Source: Poecilobothrus nobilitatus
Taxonomy: Eukaryota; Arthropoda; Insecta; Diptera; Dolichopodidae
Assembly (NCBI GenBank): GCA_947095535.1
Contig: OX352774.1
Location: 4,278,001 to 4,342,000 of the forward strand
Length of the DNA: 64,000 nucleotides
Direction of reading: 5' to 3'
Shown: one piece after another, positions 39,701 to 50,360 of the stretch
How the letters are laid out: each line of letters starts with the position of its first letter
Position numbering within the stretch: the first letter of the stretch is position 1
Program-made: the position numbers and the translations under genes
Notes under the pieces: generated by a model
What the model saw: the letters and a program-made list of their open reading frames with translations, nothing else
What the model was told of the DNA's origin: nothing
Database searches by the model: none

Positions 39701-42093
39701 GGAAATATATGATAATTGATGAGGGTCATCGTATGAAAAATCATCATTGCAAATTGACTCAAGTTTTAAATACTCATTATATAGCTCCACATCGCTTATT
39801 GTTGACTGGTACTCCTTTGCAGAACAAGCTTCCTGAATTATGGGCTTTGCTTAACTTTTTATTACCATCAATTTTTAAAAGTTGCTCCACTTTTGAACAA
39901 TGGTTTAATGCCCCATTTGCAACGACAGGCGAGAAAGTTGAACTAAATGAAGAAGAAACCATTTTAATTATTCGTCGTCTTCATAAAGTTTTACGTCCTT
40001 TCTTGTTAAGAAGATTGAAAAAGGAAGTAGAATCTCAGCTACCAGATAAAATAGAATATATTATTAAATGTGACATGAGTGGTTTACAAAGAGTTTTATA
40101 CAAACATATGCAAAGCAAAGGTATAGTATAAATTACATAATTAAAAAAAAAAAATCTATCATTTATATAATTTTTCAAGGTGTTCTATTAACCGATGGTT
40201 CTGAAAAGGGGAAACACGGCAAAGGAGGAGCTAAAGCACTTATGAATACAATTGTTCAATTAAGAAAGTTATGTAATCATCCATTTATGTTTCAACATAT
40301 AGAAGAAAAATATTGTGACCATATAGGAGGGCATGGCATGGTTACAGGTCCAGATTTATACCGGGTTGCCGGCAAATTTGAGTTGCTCGACAGAATATTA
40401 CCGAAATTAAAAGTTAGTGGACATCGAGTACTACTCTTTTGTCAAATGACACAATGTATGACGATCATCGAAGATTATTTGGGGTGGCGTCAATTTGGTT
40501 ACTTACGTTTAGATGGTACAACTAAAGCTGAAGATCGTGGAGATTTATTAAAAAAGTTTAATGCTAAGGGATCAGAATATTTCATATTTTTACTTTCTAC
40601 GCGCGCTGGTGGATTAGGTTTGAATCTTCAAAGTGCTGATACAGTAGTCATTTTTGATTCAGATTGGAATCCACATCAGGATTTGCAAGCTCAAGATCGT
40701 GCTCATCGTATTGGTCAAAGAAATGAAGTTAGAGTATTAAGGTTAATGACTGTTAATTCAGTTGAAGAGCGAATTTTAGCTGCAGCTAGATATAAATTAA
40801 ATATGGATGAAAAAGTTATTCAAGCTGGTATGTTTGATCAAAAATCTACTGGGAATGAGAGACAGCAATTTTTGCAAAGTATTTTACATCAAGAAGACGC
40901 CGATGAAGAAGAAGAAAATGAAGTTCCAGATGACGAAGTAGTAAATATGATGATTGCAAGAAATGAGGATGAATTAAAACTTTTTGGTGAAATGGATATT
41001 GAAAGGCGGAAAGAAGATGACATAAGGCATCCAGGTAATTAATAATTGCTTTACAATTCAAATTTATATTTATTTAATTAATTTGTTCTAAGGTCGGACA
41101 AGATTAATTGATGAATCAGAATTACCCGATTGGTTAACAAAAGACGACGATGAAGTTGAGCGCTGGCAAACTTATGAAGAAGATTATGTTCTAGGTCGTG
41201 GATCAAGGCAACGAAAAGAAGTTGATTATACTGATAGTTTAACAGAAAAAGAATGGTTGAAAGCAATCGATGACGGTGCTGAATTTGAAGAAGATGATGA
41301 GGATGAACGTGAATCTAAAAAGAAACGTCGTAAGCGTAAAGGTCGTAAAGATGATTCTGATGATGATTCAGTTATTATTTCTATCAAACGGAAAAAGCAA
41401 CCTCTTGACAAAAAAGTTAAAAAGCAAATGAGAAAAGTAATGTCTGCAGTAATTAAATATTCAACAGATGATGGGCGAATTTTAAGTGAACCTTTCATGA
41501 AATTACCATCTAGACAGAAATTGCCAGACTATTATGAAATTATAAAAAGGCCTGTTGATATCAAAAAAATTTTACAACGTATTGAAGATGGAAAATATTT
41601 TGAATTTGCTGATTTGGAGAAAGATTTCTTCCAATTGTGTCAAAATGCACAAATATATAATGAAGAAGCTTCTTTAATCTATTTAGACTCTATTGAATTG
41701 CAAAAAATATTTACTAATGCCAGAAGCCGAATACTTAGTGCAAGTGCTGCAAAGGAAAATGCTAAAAATGAAGAAGATAATTGTGATGCAACTAGTAAAG
41801 ATGGCCAAATGATAGTCGAAGCTGGTTCAATTGAGGGTTCGGAAAATGAAGAGGAAAATGAAGAAAATTCAGATGATGAAGAATCAAATAGTAAAATGAA
41901 ATTAAAAGTGAGCAAAACAAGTGGTTCATCAACAACTGTTCATAGTAACCATACGGGAAATACAGCTACAATAAGTACACCTAGTACAAGTGCATCAAAT
42001 TCAAATTCATCAACTGCAAAGAAACAAACTCGTCGAAAGCGATGGCAAAAAAAATACACAATTTCAGACGATGATGATGATGACATGGATTAA
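33800..42093 (+). CDS. brm: Brahma, SWI/SNF (BAP/PBAP) chromatin-remodelling ATPase, 6 exons
   Basis: Predicted exons: 33800-34370, 34426-34508, 37034-38837, 39023-40120, 40180-41034 and 41093-42093. All are GT..AG and phase-consistent, giving 1,803 residues. It is the catalytic subunit that uses ATP hydrolysis to slide or evict nucleosomes in the nucleus. Domains in order: a Pro/Gly/His/Gln-rich N-terminus opening MASPSP; a QLQ-type segment near residue 280 ([18 protein letters not shown]); an HSA helix at about 640-760 ([20 protein letters not shown]); BRK at about 805-850 ([20 protein letters not shown]). The SNF2 ATPase follows, with Walker [10 protein letters not shown] near 950-957, the DEGH box and LLTGTPLQN. 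The C-terminal helicase lobe ends in [12 protein letters not shown] bromodomain lies at about 1583-1680 ([14 protein letters not shown]), and the tail is acidic. All catalytic motifs are intact. An AATAAA overlaps the stop (42092-42097) and another lies at 42346. Intron 2 hosts an antisense gene. Confidence 0.97.
34668..35763 (-). CDS. Inositol monophosphatase (IMPA-like), nested antisense in brm intron 2, 3 exons
   Basis: Predicted minus-strand exons: 35763-35290, 35096-34993 and 34938-34668. They are phase-consistent with GT..AG borders and give 282 residues, the usual length for inositol monophosphatases. The enzyme removes phosphate from myo-inositol monophosphates in the cytosol, recycling inositol for phosphoinositide signalling. 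The Mg2+-binding motifs are all present: IGEEE near residue 70, [12 protein letters not shown] near residue 90, and KPWDMAAGA in the last exon. The ATG at 35763 gives an N-terminus of family-typical length. The gene lies wholly inside the 2.5-kb second intron of brahma on the opposite strand, so transcription of brahma crosses it entirely. Confidence 0.93.
35779..37033. other. Rest of brm intron 2, including promoter side of the nested gene
   Basis: AT-rich and mostly featureless. It must contain the promoter of the nested phosphatase (just above 35763). One short open frame on the + strand (ATG at 36623) runs into a strong donor-like GAG|GTGAGT at 36693-36698. No second exon follows that I can connect. 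Confidence 0.45.
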
Positions 42094-42437
42094 TAAATTT
42101 TCTATAAATTTTAACTTGGTGTATATTTCTTTCAAGGTAAATATTTAAAGTGATTGCACTTTATAATAGCACATTAACAACTTAAAAGTGAATAATAGAA
42201 AGAAACTATTTCATGCTATTAAAATTTAATTAAGATAAAATATGTAAAATGAATTCAAGTAACAGGTTTTTAAAATATTTAATTGGAAATTTGAATGCTT
42301 CAATAGAATATCTTCATTTATCTGTACTTTTTAGATATAAACTGTAATAAATGGCTAAAAAATTATATTATAAATGAATTTTTTTTTTATATATATTTAA
42401 TTTTATAAAATGTACATTAAAAATAAGTATTTAAAAC
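42094..42437. other. Convergent 3' UTR interval
   Basis: 344 bp separate the brahma stop (+) from the stop of the pyruvate-kinase-like gene (-). Both 3' UTRs must end here or overlap. AATAAA occurs on the + strand at 42092 and 42346. Confidence 0.6.
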
Positions 42438-44380
42438 CTAATTTATTGATATATTATCCAAAGCTAAAATTCTGTAAGAATCAGAAAGTTTTATACCTCT
42501 CTTAGAGTCAAAACAATAAATAAAAGGATCTTGTTTATTGATAACACCTAGTTCTTTGGCATATGAAACACAATAACCTAATCTTAGTTCAAGTTCATCG
42601 TTCCACGAGCAGTTACCAGAATTGTAATATACTAAACAATAAACATTTCTTAAAAGCATTATTCTTCTGCAAGTAGGAAGATCGCAAAAACTTGTTATTA
42701 TTGGAATAATCGGTCTAAATTTAGCTAATAACGAAACGGTTTTGCTGCTGTTATTTGTGACAATAATACATGAACATCGTGTTTTTAAACTTGAAGTTAT
42801 CATGTATCTTAGAAATACGTGCTCAATCGATAATTCAAATTTAAATATTGGGTTACAACACAATTGCAAATTTAATTGATTCATCTGAGGATAATGATGT
42901 CTTATGAAACGCTTTGCTCGAAGCTTAAGATCAGTATCACTACTCTTAATACAAATTGCTTCAGGATATAAAAACATATATTTCTTTATTTCATCATTGG
43001 ATGGAACCAATATATTTTTAAGTTCTTTATCAAAAAGACCTTCCCATATAATAGACTTTCTTTGATCAAAGCATATTTGAAAAATAGTTTTAATAGTTGG
43101 CGTTATTTCAACCATATCTTCAATATATAAAAAGACGCCAAAACAATTTTCTAAAGCTGCATATAATTCTTCTGTATTAATAATTGGAGCTTTGGTTAGA
43201 TCTATTTTTGCATAAATCTTTGTTGAACGATGTTGAGCAGCTGTTACCCAATGAATAAATGTAATTAATTGAGGGCTAAATGGATAATAAACAACTATAA
43301 AATCACATCCAAGCTTAAAAGCTTGCATAACATCAAACTCTTCCTCTTTTGTTACCTGAGGTGGTTCATTCAAAGTCCTTTCCGTAGGTATTCTAATTTT
43401 TGATTGATTTTTCAATAAACCACCTTGAATTACAATGCATTCTATTGAATTTACAAACTCATTTTGAACTTTTACTTTAATTTCATCTCCAATTTCAATC
43501 TGATCACCTTTCAAGAGTCTTGTAACATAGTCTCCAAAATTAATATATATAATTTTGTGATTTGATTTGTTACTAAAATGTCTGTCAGCCGTTAATATTA
43601 CAGTAGAATCCCTGTCAATATATACGTCTTTCTCATGTATATTCATTCCAGTTTCAAGAATTCGTCCTGTTATCAAAAAGAAGGCTCCAAATAAAGCTTC
43701 AGAAGTACCTTCTGGAGTCGGCAATTTTCTGGCGTATTTAATATGATCAACAATTTTTGAATTAAGTTTCTCAGTTGTATATCGCAAATCAAAATGAAAA
43801 ATCTTGCTTCCTCCACCTACATATGTATATAAATAAGAAAAATCTTTGTTAGTATAATTACTAAGTGGAAAAATACAAAATAATAAAACTCACGGATATA
43901 TTTCAATATTGTTTTATAATGAACAAACCCATGTCCTAAACTAATAATTATACGAGGATAATTATAAAAGTGTTCAACATATGACGGTCGTAAAGATGGT
44001 ATACAATCAGCGCACCAAATATTTTTATGCCTTCTTAAAATTAAAATAGTTTTTTTTTGTTTTTCTTTTAATTCACGTTCTTCTTTTAAGATATCCTCAA
44101 AATTTCTTGTGTCTTTTTTAAATAGTTCAGTTATCCAAGCGGTTACTGCTTTTTTCATTTCTTCACAACGATAATCCTCAACTCTAGGTTGTTCTTTCTT
44201 TTTACATATTGGAATATTAGCAGAAGGATCTTCAAATTCCCATTGTTTTAAAAATTCTTCGTTTGGTTCATAATAACTTCTATTTAAATAGCATTCTTTC
44301 AAAGCATCTATTGGAGCTGGCAAAGCCCATGTTTTATCAATTGGTTCAGTTGAAGCAGTTGATTCAGAAGATGAGTACAT
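42438..44380 (-). CDS. Degenerate pyruvate-kinase-like protein (probable pseudoenzyme), 2 exons
   Basis: Minus-strand exons: 44380-43894 and 43816-42438 (phase 1 junction, GT..AG), giving 621 residues. The first ~115 residues are an added charged N-terminal region. The pyruvate kinase fold follows. After the junction, GGSKIFHFDL aligns with the N-terminal barrel strand carrying NFSHG. The B-domain-like stretch is at about residues 220-290 (KGDQIEIGDEIKV, IVIQGGLLKN). IYAKIDL aligns with the catalytic KIEN. The C-terminal domain (SCIIVTNNSSKTVSLLAKFRPIIPIIT) is well conserved. Missing or changed are NFSHG, the GPEIRTG loop (here LITGRILETG), the metal-binding Glu of KIEN (now Asp) and ARGDLG (here LYIEDM). 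Glycolytic activity is therefore unlikely. Fly genomes are known to hold diverged, often testis-biased, pyruvate kinase paralogues; membership of that group is inference. The long intact frame argues for a functional protein rather than a pseudogene. Confidence 0.85.
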
Positions 44381-47364
44381 GACGAAGTTAAAATAATTTT
44401 TTAAATGTTTAATAAAATAAAAATAAAAACTTATAATTTCTCCAAAATTTTTTTTTGTAAATTAAATTTAGTTATTTTGAAACTTAAAAAAATCAACAAA
44501 AAAATCTTACTTAGAATTTTCTTTCTTATACTACATACATACATTGATACATACAAACATATGTACGCTTGCACTTTAAAAAAAAGTGTCATTCGACATT
44601 CGTTAATAGGTCAATAAAGATTAATAAGAATATTAAAATCGGCAAAAATTAAACAATCAATATAAAATAGTAAAATAATTAAATAGGGTAAATGTTATTA
44701 TTAGGATTAAGAGTTCGGAATTCGGATCCACAAATCACAATATGGAGAAACATGCATCTCGATATAGTAATAGCTGGTAATAGAATAGTAAAAACAACAA
44801 AGCATCTCTTTCAGTCTGTTGATAGGTAGTGAGATGATCAAAATATTCAAAATTTACAAAGTTTTTATTTTGAACAATCTATCTTTTTTACTAAGAAAAA
44901 AACTATCTTTTTATTTATTTATTGAAATGGTAAATAATAGCAAAGAACAACAGATAAAGAAGTTGCACGCCATATAAAATTTAAAATAAAAATTTTTCAT
45001 AGTTGAAGGTGGTACATGGGTGGTATCTATTGAGATGACCCAAACTGTTATTTTACTGCGAAAAAAAGCAAAAATAATAAGACATTTTTTTGTACATCAA
45101 TTAATTTTAGTTTTGTTTTAAAATTTGAACTTCTCAATGAATACTGATGATTAATTTGCTGCATTGATTTTCATAATTTTTCTTTTCCTTATATTAATAC
45201 GGAGGCTAATATATTATCTGCTTTTTCTTTAAGCTTATTAACTAGTGTTTGCTATCGGTCGCTGCTGAATGCAAAGAGTTAGAAGGGCTATGTACTTGCC
45301 TTTTGTTCATATTTTTAGTGTTATTTCGTAATTTGAACAGAATATATAGCAGATATGATTTTTTTTTTACAATTTGCCATGTTATGAAGTAAATCTGTAA
45401 ATTCTGCATATTTTTGACCAAACGCGCCTGAGCATAACCTACATTAATTACATGAAATTACAATAATGTAGGTTATGGCCTGAGAAATAAATATTTGAAT
45501 TTCTGAGGTTCCGTGAAATAGATAAAATCTCAATTTTGAGTCTTTGTTTATGTAGAGAACTTATAATTTATTTTTAATAAAAAAGGTAAATATTTTTAAC
45601 TTATTATATTATTTTTTGTTTTTTCATGGAAGAAAATAGTTTAAAAATTTTAAATTTAATACAAAAATTAAAAAAAAAACTTAATTTTTTATTTAAATAC
45701 TAAGTGCCCGATGTAGACAAATATATTTTCAAAAAAAAAATCGGTTTCATGAACTATATTCTGGCCGCTATTTAATTTTTTTTTTTTTTTTATTTCTATT
45801 TATTTAGTAAAAAAAAAAAAAAAAAAAATTTATATGCGAAAAATATATTTTACCTCATAAAAACAACAATATTTTTTTTTTAAGTTTATATACATATTTA
45901 AATATTATTTTACTAGAGGCCCCTGTTAATGTATAGTCAAATTCTATGTTGAATCCCAATTCATATAATAGACAGTTGCAGTTTAGAAAAATAGATTATA
46001 TGATAAAAATAGTTTAGATAATAGGTATCCGTAAAACATTAATAAAATGAACAAACAAAGTTTGGAGCAAAATTCAGTTAAATTTTTTTATAGGCCACGT
46101 TGTCTGTAACAATATTGCCGTTGTTCGTTTTATCTTGCCCTAATGTAAAAAATTTAAAATCTGAAAAAGACTGTATATTTGGCGTACAATCCTTGATTTA
46201 CAATCTTAATTTCTAATAACTAAATGAAATAATTTCATGGTACAGAGGTCGAGAAGGCCGTACAAATATTAGCACAATTCTACAAATGGTAACCCTGCAT
46301 AAAATTGACATACAAAATATTTAAAAATAAAAAATAATTCAAATTTAATTTTAGTTGTAAGAAAGAACTGCTGTATACTAAATTTTAAGAACTTATATGA
46401 GAAGAAATTGAATTCAAAAAAGAATACAATTAGAAAAGTTTTCTATAATCGCTTTAAATAATATACAAACATTCCTACAAAATGCAACAATTTAATAGAA
46501 AAGTCCAAAACCAAAACAATTATATATTTGAATTTTAAAGAGACTCTGCCCGCTGGGCATACATAAGTACATACTTAAATACATATTGATTATTATACAA
46601 TTGATTATTAATATCAGATCAATATAATTCATCATTATTTAAAATTTCAATACATATTGTGATAAATGATGATTTTTATCAATTTTTAATTTCAAAAGAA
46701 AAATCTTTATAAATACATAAGTTAAAGTACATTAGTATGTACAGTACATACTACATTACATATATATAACCAAAGAATAGTTGAGCCGTTGAGGTCAAGT
46801 CGACTCGAGAGTCGAGAGGTAAAAAATAATACTCAATTTTAAAGAGAGTAAGTGAGAATGCCTTTTATAATTTTGTGTTTTTTTTTGTTATTCTGTTGTG
46901 TACGTTTTGTTACTACTACCGACTATCGTAGGTACCATACTACTGTAATGTAAATATGAAATGTGTTGTTTATGTTTTATTATTAACCTATACGTAATGG
47001 TTTTATAGTAGAAAAATAGTAAAAAATATGTAGTTACTGATGTTCAAAACTTGAAACGGAATTCATAATACGTGGTGTGTGGCTGAAAACTACTAAATTA
47101 AAAATAATATATTTAAAAAAAAATGAATACTAATTTAATGCTAATAACCCATATTAGTAAAAATACTTTTTAAAAAATAAATTGAATTCGTGGCTTTTAA
47201 ATAAAGTGGTGAAAACAATATGTATCGCTACCAAAAAATAATATGTATATGCGGCCTATTCGTTTCTTATTCATCTTCCATTTCAATTTTGCAAATAACG
47301 ACCTATTATTAACATTAGGTATCTCATTAAATTAAAATTTGAACATAGGTATTAAAGAAATGTA
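44381..47364. other. AT-rich intergenic DNA
   Basis: There is no gene. It includes a 45-bp palindromic insertion (listed separately) and long A and T tracts at about 45773-45833. A GC-richer patch at about 46783-46825 contains CGACTCGAGAGTCGAG. Confidence 0.5.
45426..45484. mobile_element. 45-bp palindromic insertion flanked by 7-bp direct repeats
   Basis: GCCTGAG occurs at 45426-45432 and again at 45478-45484. Between them, 45433-45477 has 14-bp perfect inverted ends (CATAACCTACATTA and TAATGTAGGTTATG) around a 17-nt centre. Inverted ends plus flanking direct repeats are the signature of a cut-and-paste insertion, here reduced to little more than its termini. Confidence 0.7.
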
Positions 47365-47655
47365 AAAAGTAAAATATAACGCTAAAACTAGAAAAGAAGC
47401 ATTTGGATTAATTAGATTTGGTAATCCCAAAGTAGGCTTTTCGGTATTCCAAGATCAACATTGCGGAACAAGTTGAAAGGTAGTTGACCAGAAATCTTAC
47501 AACGACCTGCTATTCCCACTGTCTTGTCAACTGATGGAGAGGAATTATCCAATGGGTTATAAAAACATGAGATCCTGAGGTTTTCCGATTTATAAAAGAC
47601 CAGCTTTTAGAAACTGTTGAAAAATTTATTAAGGATGCTTTAAAAAATTAAGATA
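47365..47655 (+). mobile_element. Pogo/Tigger transposase fossil (N-terminal DNA-binding part)
   Basis: After frameshifts the translation gives YNAKTRKEAFGLIRFGN (from about 47374), then GIPRSTLRNKLKG (about 47440-47478). PAIPTVLSTDGEE (about 47509-47545) and FIKDQLLETVEKFIKDALKN (about 47590-47648) follow. This is the psq-type helix-turn-helix and CENP-B-like start of pogo/Tigger transposases, where the usual wording is YGIPRSTLRNKL and GRPTVLS. Stops and frameshifts show it is dead, and the DDE domain is absent here. Confidence 0.7.
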
Positions 47656-47911
47656 TTAATTAAAAGTTTAAGAAAATCACTTGAAAGAATAATTTGATAT
47701 TAAAAAATTGACCAAAAAATCGAATTAATTACGTTTTATTTCTTTATAGGTAATATTTTTTAATGTGGAAAACTAATATGAAGATTAGAAATTTAAGAAA
47801 GCCAATTGGAAAAAAATGTAGTATTAAAAAATATACTATAAATTAATGTATTTTTATCAATAATTATTCATGAAATTAATTATTTTCTTATAAATCTAAA
47901 ATTAAAATAAA

Positions 47912-48920
47912 TTTTTCATTCTTTTCTTTGATATGCAATCATATACAATTTAACCTTGAATAAAAAAAAAAGTTTTCTGAATAAAATAAATTGGTGTATA
48001 TGTATGTACATTGTAACTGCGTATTGCTATACTAGGATAGATAATAATTTGAATACTGGTAATTTAATATAGGTTTTTGTAAGTAATTTAGATTCGATTG
48101 TTAGTTTTAAATAAATTTTATATATTCTAGTTTATAATACAAGTCATTAACATAAAATTTACAAATGTATTACCTGGTATTACAATAGAACAATTTTTAA
48201 AATACAAAGAAAAGATTTGTTATCTGCATGCTGTGCTGTATGTGTTATAAACCGAATACGAGAATGTATGTAAATATAATGTTAAGTCAACAATTAGCTA
48301 CGTTGTCAGATTTATTGTATGGTTTTTATTTTTTTTTTTTAAAAATGAAGTTTTTTTCTAGATATACGAAAAAATATACATGAGATTTCTTGATTTGTCA
48401 CAGACAATTTGTGTATTTAAGCATATTTTTTTTTCGCAAAATAAGCTAAGGAGTATATAAAAATGTGTTATTTAGAATGATTAAGTAGCTAATAATTCGT
48501 CGTTTCAATTGAAGTAAACTGTAATTTTTACTTTATAAATTTAAATGTATAAAATTATTAATTAACATTCATATATAGGATTAATGTTAATTAGTTTAAC
48601 TAAGTAGGTATATATAGGTGTATAGCTAGGTATATGTACATATATTACCTTTAGAAAATTTGGACTTTTACTTTTTGGTATTTACAATAGTTAGAACTAA
48701 GATAGAAAATAAATAAGAATTTAAATGTTTTGAAAGAATTAAATTCGTTATTTCAATTGGCTAAATTTTTCATTATAATTAAAATGAGATGTAACGTATA
48801 CAATTGATACGCAGTTACAATGTACATACATATACACCAATTTATTTTATTTAGAAAACTTTTTTTTTTTATTCAAGGTTAAATTGTATATGATTGCATA
48901 TCAAAGAAAAGAATGAAAAA
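47912..48920 (+). mobile_element. 1-kb non-autonomous derivative of a P-like transposon with ~110-bp inverted ends
   Basis: The ends 47912-48025 and 48815-48920 are inverted copies. Read inwards they start TTTTTCATTCTTTTC, pass TTTGATATGCAATC and continue to AACCTTGAAT. The first ~330 bp (47950-48280) are also the inverted copy of 52261-52600, the non-coding 5' end of the P-like transposon in the array. The next ~350 bp (48285-48640) are a direct copy of 59213-59565. It thus looks like a P-like element that lost its coding centre and kept both ends. I could not find a clear target-site duplication. Confidence 0.7.
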
Positions 48921-50360
48921 CTTTTATGGATATTTAAAATTTAAAAAAAACGAATTTAGTACTGGTATAACATAAAAGATGAATACATTTCATACTGATA
49001 GATGTCGCGACTATTTGGGGCGCAGCCTTATTTTTATTTTCTATACTAAAAAATTTGTTCTACTTGGAATGTCTTATATATATATATATAGTCTTTGCCG
49101 GTATTTAATTATTTATAGGCCGCGAACTGATGCAAAGGGTTCTTTTCCGATATTTTTTAATTTATGTAAAAAAAAAGAATAATATTTTAATTTTTTTTTC
49201 AGTAATAACTAGTTAATTATCCATAAAAGGCAAAGACAAATTTGTTTTAATAGACAATTTCTACTCTAAAAAAAACACTTTTAAAGAGAAAAAATGAAAT
49301 AAAAGGCCGAAAATTGATGCTTCTACCCGAATTGTTTACATAATTTTGTAAGACAATTAATAATATTAGGTAAGACAAGAGCCAATATTAACAATCATGA
49401 AGACTTTTCAAATGTAGTTTAATCTTTTCTGCGAGTACCTAGGTACACTCTTTTTGCCTATGCATATTCAATCACAATTAAAATATTCATAAGTAGTAAT
49501 AAAAGCTAAAACAATTTGACAAAAAAAGTTTGTTCTTAAGAAAGGAAAGAATAAAATTAATTTTAGAAAGGAAAAAACCAACTGAAAAATTTTATTACAT
49601 ATTATAAGTATTAAAATATTACATTTGATTAATTTTTCAATTGGCATAAAAAACCCTCTTTATTAAATAAAATAAGAAAATAATAAAAATTCATAATTCA
49701 AAAATACATACATATGTATGTATTTAGGTATACATACATTTAAAAAAAAAATAAAACAAAACAAGTATTTATAAAAACATAATAAAATATAACAATGTAA
49801 TTAAAAACATATGATAAAAAAATATAATGTGATAAAATTAATTTCAAAGTTAAATTAATAATCTCATTTTATTGCACCAGAATTAGTTTCAGTTGAACAA
49901 TAATGTCCATGAAAAAAAAGAAAATGTTAAATCAATATATTCAAAAATTAAAACAAAAAAAATTTTATGAAAATATTTTATTACTAAAAGATTACAACCA
50001 TAGATAGTAAAACAAAATTTTTTTATAGGAAAATATAATTAATTTTGGATAATTTTAAGTTTTCTTTTGCTTTTACTTTGATTTTCATTAGTTATTAACT
50101 TTTCCTTTAACCATTTTGTTTCTTTTTTTAGTAAAAGATCAATTAATAATTCTAAAAATTTGGTTTTATACGTAAAGCATATTTCATCTTCTTTATTGAA
50201 CAATGTAGAATATTTAGGAGACTTTTTGGAGGCTTCCAAACAACAATATAAAATATTTCTTTTTAATTTTTTTTATGGAAATTTTGAGAAAAGTACTGGT
50301 CGAATAGATGGATTTGGATATGAAATTGAGTTATTTCGAAAATTTATTCTGTTGGAGCTT
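48921..50360 (-). mobile_element. Decayed 3' region of the P-like transposon and flanking AT-rich DNA
   Basis: On the minus strand, a 60-codon open stretch (50223-50039) continues the direction of the P-like transposase but has no clear homology. It is probably its broken C-terminal end or 3' UTR. The rest is AT-rich, with an ACATACATATGTATGT microsatellite at about 49704-49740. No other gene is seen. Confidence 0.35.

Noticed and set aside
46790..46815. CGACTCGAGAGTCGAG palindrome-like motif
   Set aside because: Short, single occurrence and no flanking structure; could be chance.
48979..49182. 67-codon open frame
   Set aside because: It contains a TA-repeat-derived segment and no homology; it sits in transposon-derived DNA.
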